From: Marsupella aquatica
Taxonomy: Eukaryota > Marchantiophyta
Assembly: GCA_973895155.1 (NCBI GenBank)
Contig: OZ316898.1
Location: 186,001-250,000, forward strand
Direction of reading: 5' to 3'
Length of the DNA stretch: 64,000 bases
Numbering within the stretch: position 1 is the stretch's first letter; the number at the start of each line of letters is the position of its first letter. The notes under the pieces were generated by a model. That model was not told where the DNA came from. It did not search any database and saw nothing but the letters and a program-made list of their open reading frames with translations. Made by a program: the position numbers and the translations under genes. This document shows, one piece after another, positions 30,801 through 39,940 of the stretch.

Positions 30801-33800
30801 ATGGAACCTGGGCAGAGGCCGGAGGTAAGGCTGAGGGTGAAAACCCGATTAGGGTTAGGGCGCGTTAAGCGTCGGCGGCTAGGAAGGATCAACGGGAAGA
30901 AGGACCGGCAGAGGAGAGGGGTAAGGAGCGCTTGCAGGAGATGGTGGCTCATTTGCGAGCACGAACTAGGCAGACGACTACGGGAGGCCAACTACTGTCA
31001 GCTGCTTAGGCAAGCACTCGGGGAGAGAGTAGATACCGACGATCAACCTAAGGAGGGTATGAGCAACGTCAATCAAGCGGCACATTTCTGGGGATGCCTG
31101 TTCGAACGGGCAACTGAGTACATCAAGACTTACAAGGACGAGGAGTCAGAAAAGGCAGCTCGAGAATGGCAGGAGCTCGCTCGATTGTGGGAGCTGCAGA
31201 AGACGGCTTTCTTAGGAGGCGAACTCATCAAGGACGAGTTCCTGTGGACGCCTACTTCCAATCAACTCGACGATCTTCTGTTTTGCAAAGACAGTGTCGT
31301 CGGCATCCGAGAGGCCATCAAGAACTGCAACGACATACACTGGGAATTAAAGGGTAGCACGGAAAGGTGGACCCAGGCAACGGTGCTAGGAGAAACCTCC
31401 ACGGCAGCAGAGATGAAGAGGAAGGGAGCCGTCAACGATGAAGCCACCCCGGCAAAAAGAACGAGGTCGGCGGCACCAAAGAAGCCAGCCGAGCAGCAGA
31501 GCAGGAGGCAGGGAGAAGCCGAAGAGGAGGAGGTCGATCCCATCAAGGCCATTCCTACCAGGGATGACACCTGGAAGGGCTGGGCGGCAACCCTACCGGT
31601 GGAGGTGCAACTACATTTTGCACGGGAGGAGGATGCATGCTTTACGGCCATGCAGACCAAGAAGTACCAAGGCTTCATGGCCGGATCCGGCTTGGAGGCC
31701 TTTGTAAGATTACCATGGCTGAAGCCGGAGGTACCGGAGTCAGACCTATTAGAATTCGTGGGGTCATGGGAACCCGAGACCAATTGCACGAGGATATATG
31801 GGAAGGATTTCTATCTTACTCCCAAGGTGATTGCCGAAGTGTTTGGCTTGCCGATGGGCAATAAGACCAAAGTTGATACCAGGAAGACCTTGCCTGACAA
31901 GGAGTTCCGGTCGTTCCCCGGGCCATCAACGAAGAATGGCTTCTTCCGGAACACCTGCACCAACCCGCACATAGGAGAGATGATCGACTTCTTGCGGGTG
32001 ACCATGCATTGTAACTTGCCGAGGGCAGAGATCGGCAAGGCACAGGTCTATCTGGCAGAAAGGCCAGACCCAAGCCGGGACTACAACGGGTACCTCCTCA
32101 ACCAATTGAAGAAGATCTTAAAGGAGGAGCAGCAGGTAATCGGCATGGGGAGCGTGTCGCGGCTTGGCTATCACATGCCGCTGTTGTGCCGGTATGCCAG
32201 AGGTCAGACTTTTGCCCCGGTACTTCCCCTGCAGGTAAGGGCACCCGAGGAAGCTCCAACGCCGAGGCCGTTGGCTGAGAAGCCTCAACCACCTATTAGT
32301 CCTACGATTGAGCAGGTGTTTAGGCCCAGGAAGGAAGACTTGCCGATGCAGCAACCAGGCATGCAGAGTCTGCTGAAACTACTGGAGAAAGAAAAGAAAT
32401 TGGCATCGGCAACAACAACGGCAACGGCAACAATGCAGGACACTACTACAGAGGTAGGCCTACACCGGCTCACAAGAGAAAACCCCTTTGCTGGAGACAA
32501 GGAGAGAATCAGGCCGGAATCCAAGCCAGGTGTTCGAATGTACGTGGGAACCTCAAGCTCCGAATCTGAGGCAGAATTGCCTGAAGCTCCTACCGAGGAA
32601 GAGGAGAGGGAGAAGCCGGAAATCCAAGAGGTAGAGGAGGCAGTGGAGGACTGCAGCCATGATAATTCCGGCTATGGGTCGGACCATCACGTTCCAGGAG
32701 TAAGGACCTGTGGCCGGTTTGTCCCCACACTTCCAAGGGTAGTGCGAGGGGACCCCAACCAGCAGAGTAGCCCTGAGTCTCCCCCACCAGATGTTGCTCC
32801 CCTGAGCTTCGACGGCATAAAACAGACGGTGCAGGAATTTCAGGAGCGAATCAAGCAGGAGGAAGAGGCCGCCCTGGCTAAGGAAAAGGATTTACCAGGA
32901 GGAGATTGGCCGGAGGACATCAGGCGGCTAGCCGAAAAAGGAAGCAAACCTCTAGCCACGATTGAAGAGATCCGCAGGACGGCTTGGGAGCAGAGGCCAC
33001 GATGGGCGATGCCGATCACTTCTACTTACTCCACCTACGCTAAGAATAGAGCCATGGAGTATGGTGAGATGTGTGGGGAACTTGCGCTCGGCATCTTTGG
33101 AGAGGAGTTGGAGGTAGGACCCTTTTTCCATAGGGAGCAGTTGGAGAAGCACCAATTAGAAGAAGCGGTGGCTTTAGAGAGAAGCAAGAAGGACGAGGTC
33201 ATTCGGCGGCTTAGGAGGATGGGAGCCGAGATTGAAGATCTAAGGGCGGCCAAGAAAGCCCAAGATGAACTGCGGATTAAACGACATGAGCTGAACATCA
33301 TGCAGGGGCAGTTGGACGCCGCGCAGGCTGATAATCAGAATATCAAGGATAAACTGACTCAGACGCAGGAAGAGTTGGCCGACACGATCAAAGAAAGGGA
33401 AAAGTGGAAGCAAGAGCTGAAGAATACAGAGGAGGCCCACATAACAGCCAACAGCCGGGCCATGGCGGAGACCCAAAGAAAGGAATGGGCGTTGAAAGGG
33501 GAGCTCGAGAAAATCCGCGGAGCCCTTGAGCAGAAGGAGGTCGAGTTAGGGAAATCCTATCAAGGGATTATGGCGCTGCAGCAGGAGCTTGCGTCCCTGA
33601 CGGCCAGCTTCAAGGCCGACCTAAGGGAGAAGGACGAGATGCTCGAACAGACTTACGCCAAGATGAACCAGATGGAGTCTGTCATCATTGCAGAGCTCGA
33701 CAAGGAGCTAAGAGCAACCCAGGAGGAGAAGGCTACCTTGAAGAAGGAATTGGAGGAAGCCCACAGGGAGCAGGAGGAGGCCAAAAACGAGCTGGAGGGG

Positions 33801-34412
33801 GCACGTAAGGACCTAGATGAAACCCAAGAGGAGTTGGAGGAAATCACGAGGAAGATGGAGAACCTACAGCGGCGGGCCGACAACCAAACAGAGCGGCTGA
33901 AGAAACAAGCCGCAGTATTTAAATGCTTAGCTGCAGCAGGTCCATCTCCTGTTGGGACAAACCAGTTACCAGGGGTGGTAATTGCCGAAGGACAAGCCGC
34001 GCCACCTGCACCAGTGCCGGAGGTAAGTGGGAAGGGGAAGGGACCAGCTGCCGAGCCACCAACGAAGAAGAAGCGGAAACCTTCAGGGTCAAGGAGTAAT
34101 ACGACTTCACAGGCCGTGGTGATCAAGGAGGTAGACCCAGCACCGACCCCAGACAGGGTCACGGCTAAGGATCCAACTACCCTAGGGGAAGGGGAGGCCG
34201 AAGCCGTGGGGTTGGCTGAAGCCGAAGCCGTGGGGGTGGCTGAAGCCGAAGCCGTGGGAGTTATCGAGGCTGAAGCCGAAGGTGGACCCAGTCAGGCCGA
34301 TGGAGAGTTGACTCGGTCAAGGGCAGGTAATCTGTCAGTAGGCGGGCCAACGGCAGTGGCTGAGGAGGAAGTGTTGGGGGCGTCCATTGAGGATCCACCA
34401 CCGGTATCGTGA
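30801..34412 (+). CDS. LTR-resident coiled-coil protein of family A (1,203 aa)
   Basis: The frame begins at ATG 30801 (context aaccATGG), 115 bp into the LTR, and is intact. The order of parts is: a very basic Arg/Lys-rich N-terminus (residues 1-60); a helical region (70-230) with a basic KRTR patch; a globular domain at about 250-470 with FYLTPKVIAEVFGLP and NGFFRNTCTNPHIGEM; a Pro/Glu-rich disordered part (480-700); a long coiled coil (about 770-1035); a KKKRK nuclear-localisation-like motif (about 1089); and an EAEAVG repeat near the C-terminus. The fold of the globular part resembles the helper proteins of plant Athila/Tat elements in general outline, but no firm family can be named. The second copy (58107-61730) differs by scattered residues and repeat length, yet is also intact. 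It probably acts on the element's RNA, particle or chromatin; this is inference. Confidence 0.8.
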   Translation: MEPGQRPEVRLRVKTRLGLGRVKRRRLGRINGKKDRQRRGVRSACRRWWLICEHELGRRLREANYCQLLRQALGERVDTDDQPKEGMSNVNQAAHFWGCLFERATEYIKTYKDEESEKAAREWQELARLWELQKTAFLGGELIKDEFLWTPTSNQLDDLLFCKDSVVGIREAIKNCNDIHWELKGSTERWTQATVLGETSTAAEMKRKGAVNDEATPAKRTRSAAPKKPAEQQSRRQGEAEEEEVDPIKAIPTRDDTWKGWAATLPVEVQLHFAREEDACFTAMQTKKYQGFMAGSGLEAFVRLPWLKPEVPESDLLEFVGSWEPETNCTRIYGKDFYLTPKVIAEVFGLPMGNKTKVDTRKTLPDKEFRSFPGPSTKNGFFRNTCTNPHIGEMIDFLRVTMHCNLPRAEIGKAQVYLAERPDPSRDYNGYLLNQLKKILKEEQQVIGMGSVSRLGYHMPLLCRYARGQTFAPVLPLQVRAPEEAPTPRPLAEKPQPPISPTIEQVFRPRKEDLPMQQPGMQSLLKLLEKEKKLASATTTATATMQDTTTEVGLHRLTRENPFAGDKERIRPESKPGVRMYVGTSSSESEAELPEAPTEEEEREKPEIQEVEEAVEDCSHDNSGYGSDHHVPGVRTCGRFVPTLPRVVRGDPNQQSSPESPPPDVAPLSFDGIKQTVQEFQERIKQEEEAALAKEKDLPGGDWPEDIRRLAEKGSKPLATIEEIRRTAWEQRPRWAMPITSTYSTYAKNRAMEYGEMCGELALGIFGEELEVGPFFHREQLEKHQLEEAVALERSKKDEVIRRLRRMGAEIEDLRAAKKAQDELRIKRHELNIMQGQLDAAQADNQNIKDKLTQTQEELADTIKEREKWKQELKNTEEAHITANSRAMAETQRKEWALKGELEKIRGALEQKEVELGKSYQGIMALQQELASLTASFKADLREKDEMLEQTYAKMNQMESVIIAELDKELRATQEEKATLKKELEEAHREQEEAKNELEGARKDLDETQEELEEITRKMENLQRRADNQTERLKKQAAVFKCLAAAGPSPVGTNQLPGVVIAEGQAAPPAPVPEVSGKGKGPAAEPPTKKKRKPSGSRSNTTSQAVVIKEVDPAPTPDRVTAKDPTTLGEGEAEAVGLAEAEAVGVAEAEAVGVIEAEAEGGPSQADGELTRSRAGNLSVGGPTAVAEEEVLGASIEDPPPVS

Positions 34413-35037
34413 CGGTGCAAGGGCGCCGTTCCTTTTAGGGAGGGCGGACGTGGAGGGAGGAGGCGTGAGTGGGCAGGGCGGGCACGGATCTCCACGTTTA
34501 GGATTAGGATCAGAACCAGGAGCGGCCCTGACACTTAGCTTAGTGGGATTGCGGTCCCACTGGTAGGAGCAACACTTGTGCTCCTGCCTTGCTGTACATA
34601 GGTAGATTCGGGCAAGTAGATTACTGTTAAGTAGATTAGGCTTACGATGCAAAGAATGGCGGATCCACTACCAGGATAAGTACCTGGGCAGCGGGGAGCT
34701 CAGGGCCTCTTCTTTAGCAAGTTTTTAGTTTGCACCAGCCGGGCTGGGATCAAGTAGTACGAGAAGCTCTCGGTTAGTCATACAGTGACCCTTGTGTATA
34801 TTCATGTTTCCTCATGCCTAAGAGCTGAATAGAGTTGGCCTCACGGCTTAGTTCGCAGAACTTGTGTATGAGATGTACTGTTTGTATGGCAAGTGCATGG
34901 TATGACTCAGTCAGAATGAGTCATTTTGCTATTTGTGTGTCGCATTAACTTGTGTGAAGAGTGCCCACATCAACAGAAGGAAGGAAAGTAAGCAGGGGAG
35001 TGAGAGTTGGATGTGTCGAGCTGAGAGAGGTCTTAGC

Positions 35038-35078
35038 GGCTTAACCAAGCCTATTGGGGATCATTCCGGCGGCGGAAT
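35038..35078 (+). promoter_or_regulatory. Paired hairpins near the 3' end of the family A LTR
   Basis: Stem 1 is GGCTT/AAGCC (35038-35042 with 35047-35051). Stem 2 is ATTCCG/CGGAAT (35063-35078). Identical pairs are at 370-410 and, inverted, 57441-57481. They are followed by the phrase ccaaacatacctaac, which is also echoed in families B and C. Confidence 0.75.
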
Positions 35079-36823
35079 CCAAACATACCTAACAAGACGG
35101 AGGGGAAGACAGGGGAAGACAGGGGAAGGCCTATATTAGGCCGGCTACGTATCTCATGACCCGATGAAGGATCTGTCCAGTATATGTGTGTAAAATGTTA
35201 ATAGTAGTAGTAGAAGGTTAGCAGCGTCCCATGCCGCTAAGCCGCGGAAACGGCCTCGCCAAGCACGAAACCTGCGGGAATCGGCTTGAGCTGGGGGGTT
35301 TCTTGGGTTTAGGGAGCCATGGGACGCACCACACTGCAGGAGGACACTCCAGCCCCTTCCAACGTTATGTCCCCAGGGCTGGACGTCACTGCCCCGGCCC
35401 CTGCGCGTGTTGATGTCTGCCCGTGCCCAAATCCGGATAGGCACAACTTGGACCACCCGGAACTCTTCGTACAGGGTACGTTTCTGAACGGGCTTCTGGG
35501 AGATTTCTCTCATCAAATTGTCCGGGATACCGGGGAGTTCATGGCCCGGAAGGTAGCCTGTTTCTTCAATCAGGAGTTGGTTGCCGCCGTAAAGGCAGGT
35601 CGGGCCCAGTCGGAGGCCCTTCAGAGGATAGAGCGGTACCGGGTGGAGTCCGTGTACCTAAAGAACGAAGTGGCGGCTCAAGAGGCTGAGCTTCTGCAAC
35701 TACGACCCAAGGTTGCAGCCGCCGATGAGTTGTTAGCAAAGGCGTACGCCCTTACCGCCCTAGCCGAACAGGCCAAAGCGGGGAACGAGGCCGAGATTAC
35801 ACGACTTCGGAACCAGATTGACAGTTTGAAGAAACAAGCTGTCACCTGGCAGAAAGACCTGGAGGAAGCCGAGGAGCGAGCCCAGCGGGACGCGACGGAG
35901 ATAGCCACGCTACAGGCCGAGATGGCGCGGCTCCAAACCGAGGCCGAGAAGCAGGACCAGCTGGCGAGTAAACTGACGAGCGACGCCCAGCAGCTGGAGG
36001 AGGCATGTCAGGAGGCAGCAGAGGAGACGGACGCGGCGAGGCGAGAGAACGAATCTCTGCTGGACCAGGTCCAGCTCCTCAAGGCGGACAATGACAGGCT
36101 TCGAAGGCAGCGGGATGGCCGTTCCCATTCGGGCGGCTCTGGCAAGCGTGCCAGGCATTAGCGGCGGAGTAGGAATAGATTAGGATTAGGATTGGCTTAG
36201 TCAGGCTCTTGGGACAGGCACCTGCCTTAGGTACAGCAGCGCTGCCCTGCTGTCCAGCCTGCGTAGATTAGGATCTTCTAATAAGACACAGCCGTTTTCC
36301 GGCCTGACTGTCAGCTTAGTTAGGACCTTAGTCAGCGAATCTTCGGCGAGAGGACACCCCGTTCCTCGGCTCTTAGTATTTAGTGCACCCCTCGGTAGAG
36401 GCAGGGGGGTTTTTAGTTTCAGAGTCGAACATCCGCGGGACATGCGGGGAGTCCCGACCTCTGGGAATGACAGAGTACCATGGGGAGGGGGTAGGACTAA
36501 GCTCGTCGGGCGAGTGCGGAGCCGGGCTCCGTTGTAGTGTGCACCCTCGGCCTTGAACCTGTGCATTCCAGGGCTGTCGTGTCAACTAAGTGTACGCATA
36601 TGTTCCCTTTGTAGTAAAATCCTTTCCCATCATTTTCCTTCGTGTAAATCGAGATTGTATGCATGTGTGCGCATATGTGTGTGGGTTTCTCGTATATGGG
36701 TGGCAGCGCCAGGCCGAACGCACTACCCGAGACGTGCACAGGGTGCAGCCTGCGGGTAAGTGGTTGCGAGCACGGGTTGAGGACCTGTATCATCGAATCC
36801 GGATCGAAGGCGGACAGCACGAA

Positions 36824-36888
36824 GGCTTAGAAGCCCTTAAGCCGGGGTCGATCCTGCTATCGACTAAGGTACGTTCCGGCGGTGGAAC
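36824..36888 (+). promoter_or_regulatory. Paired hairpins near the 3' end of the family C LTR
   Basis: Stem 1 is GGCTTA/TAAGCC (36824-36829 with 36838-36843). Stem 2 is GTTCC/GGAAC (36873-36888) around GGCGGT. Compared with families A and B, the outermost pair of stem 2 is G-C instead of A-T, changed on both sides. Confidence 0.7.
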
Positions 36889-37062
36889 ACAAACCATACC
36901 TAGGAGGTGTCCGTATTTAGCAGTATGCGCACTTAGTGCTAGTTTACGAGAATAAGGTGCATTACGTGCTTCCCTTCCTGCCCGAACCCTCAGATTTACG
37001 AGGGATGTGCTCGTCTAAGCTGAAGTCTGAGTTAAGGCCGAAGCCTACGACGTGACAGAGTC

Positions 37063-38700
37063 CAGTACTTGCCTTTGGGTACTCGATATTTTGGATTGTA
37101 AGGGGTATTACATACATAATCCGGTCAAGGTTTCCTGGTCGAATGGCGCGTTTATTGTTAATTCTTGCACCCGACGGAATGATGTGCAAGGTCTCCAGCC
37201 CCATTGCCTCATCCGCTTCAATTGATCGTCGTCAGAACGCCCACCCGCTGGACTGATTGAAGAAGCCCTTTCGGGAATAGAATGCTCACCAGTTGGACTT
37301 TCTTCGCTTACGTTGATCGGGTCTTCCAGCACTTGTGCTAGCATATTGGCTGCAGTGGCAGCCTCTGCCCTTAGTTAACACCTGTACTTGGAATATCCCA
37401 AGCTTTGTACCGAACATATTAATTTAATGTTATTGCTGGACCAGTTTGTTCCCACCTATGTACTTCCCTCAATCACTTCTCCATTTCTTTATCTCTCCTC
37501 TATGCACTCTCCGCGAGCGCGGCAATTAAGTGTAAGCACTCTTCTCCTCCAGCTGCTGGCGGAGTCCTTTGCACTGAACTTCATCCCGATGGAACTTTTG
37601 TTCGTACACCAACATCTCCATCCTTGTCGTGCTCTCCATGGAACCTTTGTTCCTATACTCCCATGGCTAGCAGAATGGCGATCATCTCTCGCCGATGCTG
37701 GACTGGTAAGTGACCTTATTGGTATAGTTGGCGCTACAAACACTTTAATCATTCTTTTGTCGGTGGATGGCGTGGGTGATTATAAATGCCGGCATGGCAA
37801 AGTCGCTTTGCTTGGTTGCATTGCCTGGCCGAGTGGATAAGCTGCTTCTCACCACGAGTGCACCGGTGGCATTTCGGTGCACCGTGCTCTTCGGACTGAA
37901 AACACCAAACAAACCCAAAACTGCATTTTGCGACTATTTGGATCAGTCCTTAAGTACCGGTCCGCACAAAACAGAGGCTCTACACGAGAGCCGCATATCC
38001 CGGGTCAAAATTGAATTTAGGGACAAAGTCCGCTTGGGTTTAAGGTGTATGGTTGCTGTTTTTCAGTTAGTGGACAGTTATGGGCTATTTCTGCCCCTTC
38101 AGAGTTGAGGGTGTCTGCACAAAGACTCTAGAGAGCCTGAAAACCGGGGGGTGTGTGGTGTTGAGCAGGGCATGGGTTCAGTTGGGCCGGAGCCAAAGAA
38201 CGGATACCAGCAGGGTGAATGGTGCCATGGTATGATGCCATGAGAGTTTGCAACTGAGGCAGCTGCACTATCCGGGCTCCTTATCAGTTGACGTTTTGAG
38301 GTTGGGGGCGAATGGACTTCCTTCTTTATTACTCTCCAACACCATGTCACCTTGGATGTTTGAGAGGGGGTGGTCCCCTCATATATACTACTTGAACCAC
38401 AACCCATGCGTGTTTGAGTTCCTAAATCTGGTGGGAAGTACAACCGAGTCTGGGAGTCGGAACCCGGTCTCCATCGGTGCTGACTCTCATTACGGATGGG
38501 ACCCCGGGGCCTATTTGCACCCCAATAACTCCGGGCCGTCTGGACAGTCTCAGGAAGTTGGTTTGTAGGGTTTGGGGTCTGTGTACGGGGGGATGTCCCT
38601 GCTTCCCTCTCCCTTGTTGCTCCTTTGTCGTTGATCGTCTCTCCATCATGGCTCCTTTGTCGCGGATCGCGTCTCCATCGGTGCTGACATCCCTAAAACC
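37063..38700. other. No gene recognised
   Basis: The longest frames (37388-37840 and 38248-38568) have no recognisable domain and overlap frames on the other strand. A phrase 'gaggctctacacgagag' near 37976 recurs at 43785, and shorter forms are at 38903 and 39117. Confidence 0.45.
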
Positions 38701-38724
38701 CTAAAATCGGGAGCCATGACGAAG

Positions 38725-39156
38725 AAGGTAAGGGTTTAGGGAAAACCCCTAAACACGTAACCACAGAACCCTAACCGCCGGGAAGGCTGAGGGGTGCCCT
38801 GGTTTTCTGCCATGAATGGAGTTTGAGGTAATTCCAGGTTCGGGCAACCCAAATAAACCTTAAACTCCGGGCGGGTGTGTGCTGGCCAGCCGCACAGGGA
38901 GAGGCTCTAGTCGTGCAGCGGGGAGTGGAAGAAGGCAAGGGTTTAAGGAAAACCCCTAAACACGTAAACACAAAACCCTAACCGCCGGGAGGGAAGGCTA
39001 AACCCTAAACCCTGGTTTTCTGCCATGAATGGAGTTTGAGGTAATTCCAGGTTTGGGCAACCCTAATAAACCCTAAACTTCGGGTGGGTGTGTGCTGGCC
39101 AGCCACACAGGGAGAGGCTCTACGCGATAGTCGTGCAGCGGGGAGGTGGAAGAAGG
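38725..39156. repeat. Tandem pair of about 210-bp units with telomere-like segments
   Basis: Two head-to-tail copies (about 38725-38931 and 38932-39156) each begin with gaaggYaagggttta, contain AACCCTAA-type runs, the phrase ctgccatgaatggagtttg, and end ggctcta..gtcgtgcagcgggg. Further AAACCCTAAACC-like runs lie at 39629-39700. A separate segment (gcgaggggagta..cgtttgaagaatgg) is duplicated at about 39477-39545 and 39730-39800. Confidence 0.7.
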
Positions 39157-39940
39157 CAAAGATGGGACTAGTACAGTAGTGGTGCTACGGTAGTATAGTT
39201 TTGTGGAGGGCGTTCGTGTTCTCTAAGGCGAGTGTTGTGCCCATGGAGTGAACGTGGGTTGAGGGTCTAGGGTCACACGTCCTGGTTGCTGTAAAGCCAG
39301 GAATCAGGTGTCGCAAAATTAGATGGCGGGGAAATGATTGAGTGTTACGGAATTGGCCAGAAAGAGGTGAATCCCGTGAGTGAAGTTCCAGGAGAGGCAG
39401 AGGTGAGGCAGTCCACAGTGGCCGCAGTGTATGGAGAGACTGTACGCGATAGATGGCAGGGTAGGCAGAGTTGGTGCGAGGGGAGTACGGGAAGACGGCC
39501 GTAGTGCTATCCGGGCTCCCGAAGCAGTGACGTTTGAAGAATGGTGTAGGGATTGATTTACTTTGTATTTTCATGGCACGACTGTCTTTTTCGGGCGTTC
39601 GGGGCAAGAAGAACACAAAACTGGGGTAAACCCTAAACCGTAAACGGTAAACCCTGAACCGGAAACGGTAAACCCCGGAACCCTAAAATAAACCCTAAAT
39701 GACGGGGAGGGAGGGTGGCCAGAGTTGATGCGAGGGGAGTATGGGAAGAAGGCCGCAGTGCTATCCGGGCTCCCGAAGCAATGACGTTTGAAGAATGGCA
39801 CGGGGATCGACTTGCTTTGTAATGTTGGTTCCTTTGTATTTTCATGGAGGGACAGTCTTTTTCGGGCACTCGTGGGAAAAAGACCACAAAAAAGACTGCA
39901 AAGACCGCACATTGCGATCGCTGGGCTGCATGAAAATGTA

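Larger units (their letters stand above)
30686..35333 (+). mobile_element. Family A solo LTR (4,648 bp) with target duplication CTGCA
   Basis: It starts TGTGATGCCTAG at 30686 and ends ..GGGACGCACCACA at 35333. CTGCA is duplicated at 30681-30685 and 35334-35338. The same segment is the 3' LTR of the gypsy element at 57195-61845, where the pol frame ends in its first bases, which confirms the LTR borders. It carries a 1,203-codon gene, so about 78 percent of the LTR is coding. It was inserted into the family C reading frame, and is therefore younger than that copy. Confidence 0.93.
28860..36161 (+). pseudogene. LTR-resident ORF of family C, split by a family A solo LTR
   Basis: The frame opens at ATG 28860 and runs to 30685, where the A-type LTR was inserted. 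Ignoring the insertion and one copy of its CTGCA duplication, it resumes in the same frame at 35339 and stops at 36161. The joined length is 2,649 bp, exactly 883 codons. A single in-frame TAG (29115-29117) also interrupts it. Order of parts: an N-terminal Arg-rich region; a Pro/Gln-rich low-complexity stretch (29350-29430); a globular domain with MSLTEERLKMIFGLP, NGFVMRTCLMPEIAER and a following YFAKKFHEEMERRRK (residues about 370-500); a Pro-rich linker; and a long coiled coil (35560-36120) ending in a basic tail, SGKRARH. The globular domain is recognisably related to that of the family A protein. Function unknown; it is not a gag or pol product that I recognise. Confidence 0.75.
28394..37057 (+). 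mobile_element. Family C solo LTR (about 4,011 bp without insertion) with target duplication GAGTC
   Basis: The element starts TGTGACGCCGCCGG at 28394 and ends ..GACGTGACA at 37057. GAGTC stands on both sides (28389-28393 and 37058-37062). A complete family A LTR (30686-35333) plus its 5-bp duplication sits inside; removing these 4,653 bp leaves 4,011 bp. No pol or gag adjoins, so it is a solo LTR. It contains a TATA box (28752-28759), a long reading frame (28860-36161 with the insertion) and the paired hairpins at 36824-36888. Architecture and ends match families A and B. Confidence 0.9.

Noticed and set aside
35319-36161. Independent 280-residue coiled-coil gene starting at ATG 35319
   Set aside because: The ATG and first five codons belong to the end of the inserted A LTR; the rest is the 3' part of the family C resident gene, in the same frame as 28860-30685.
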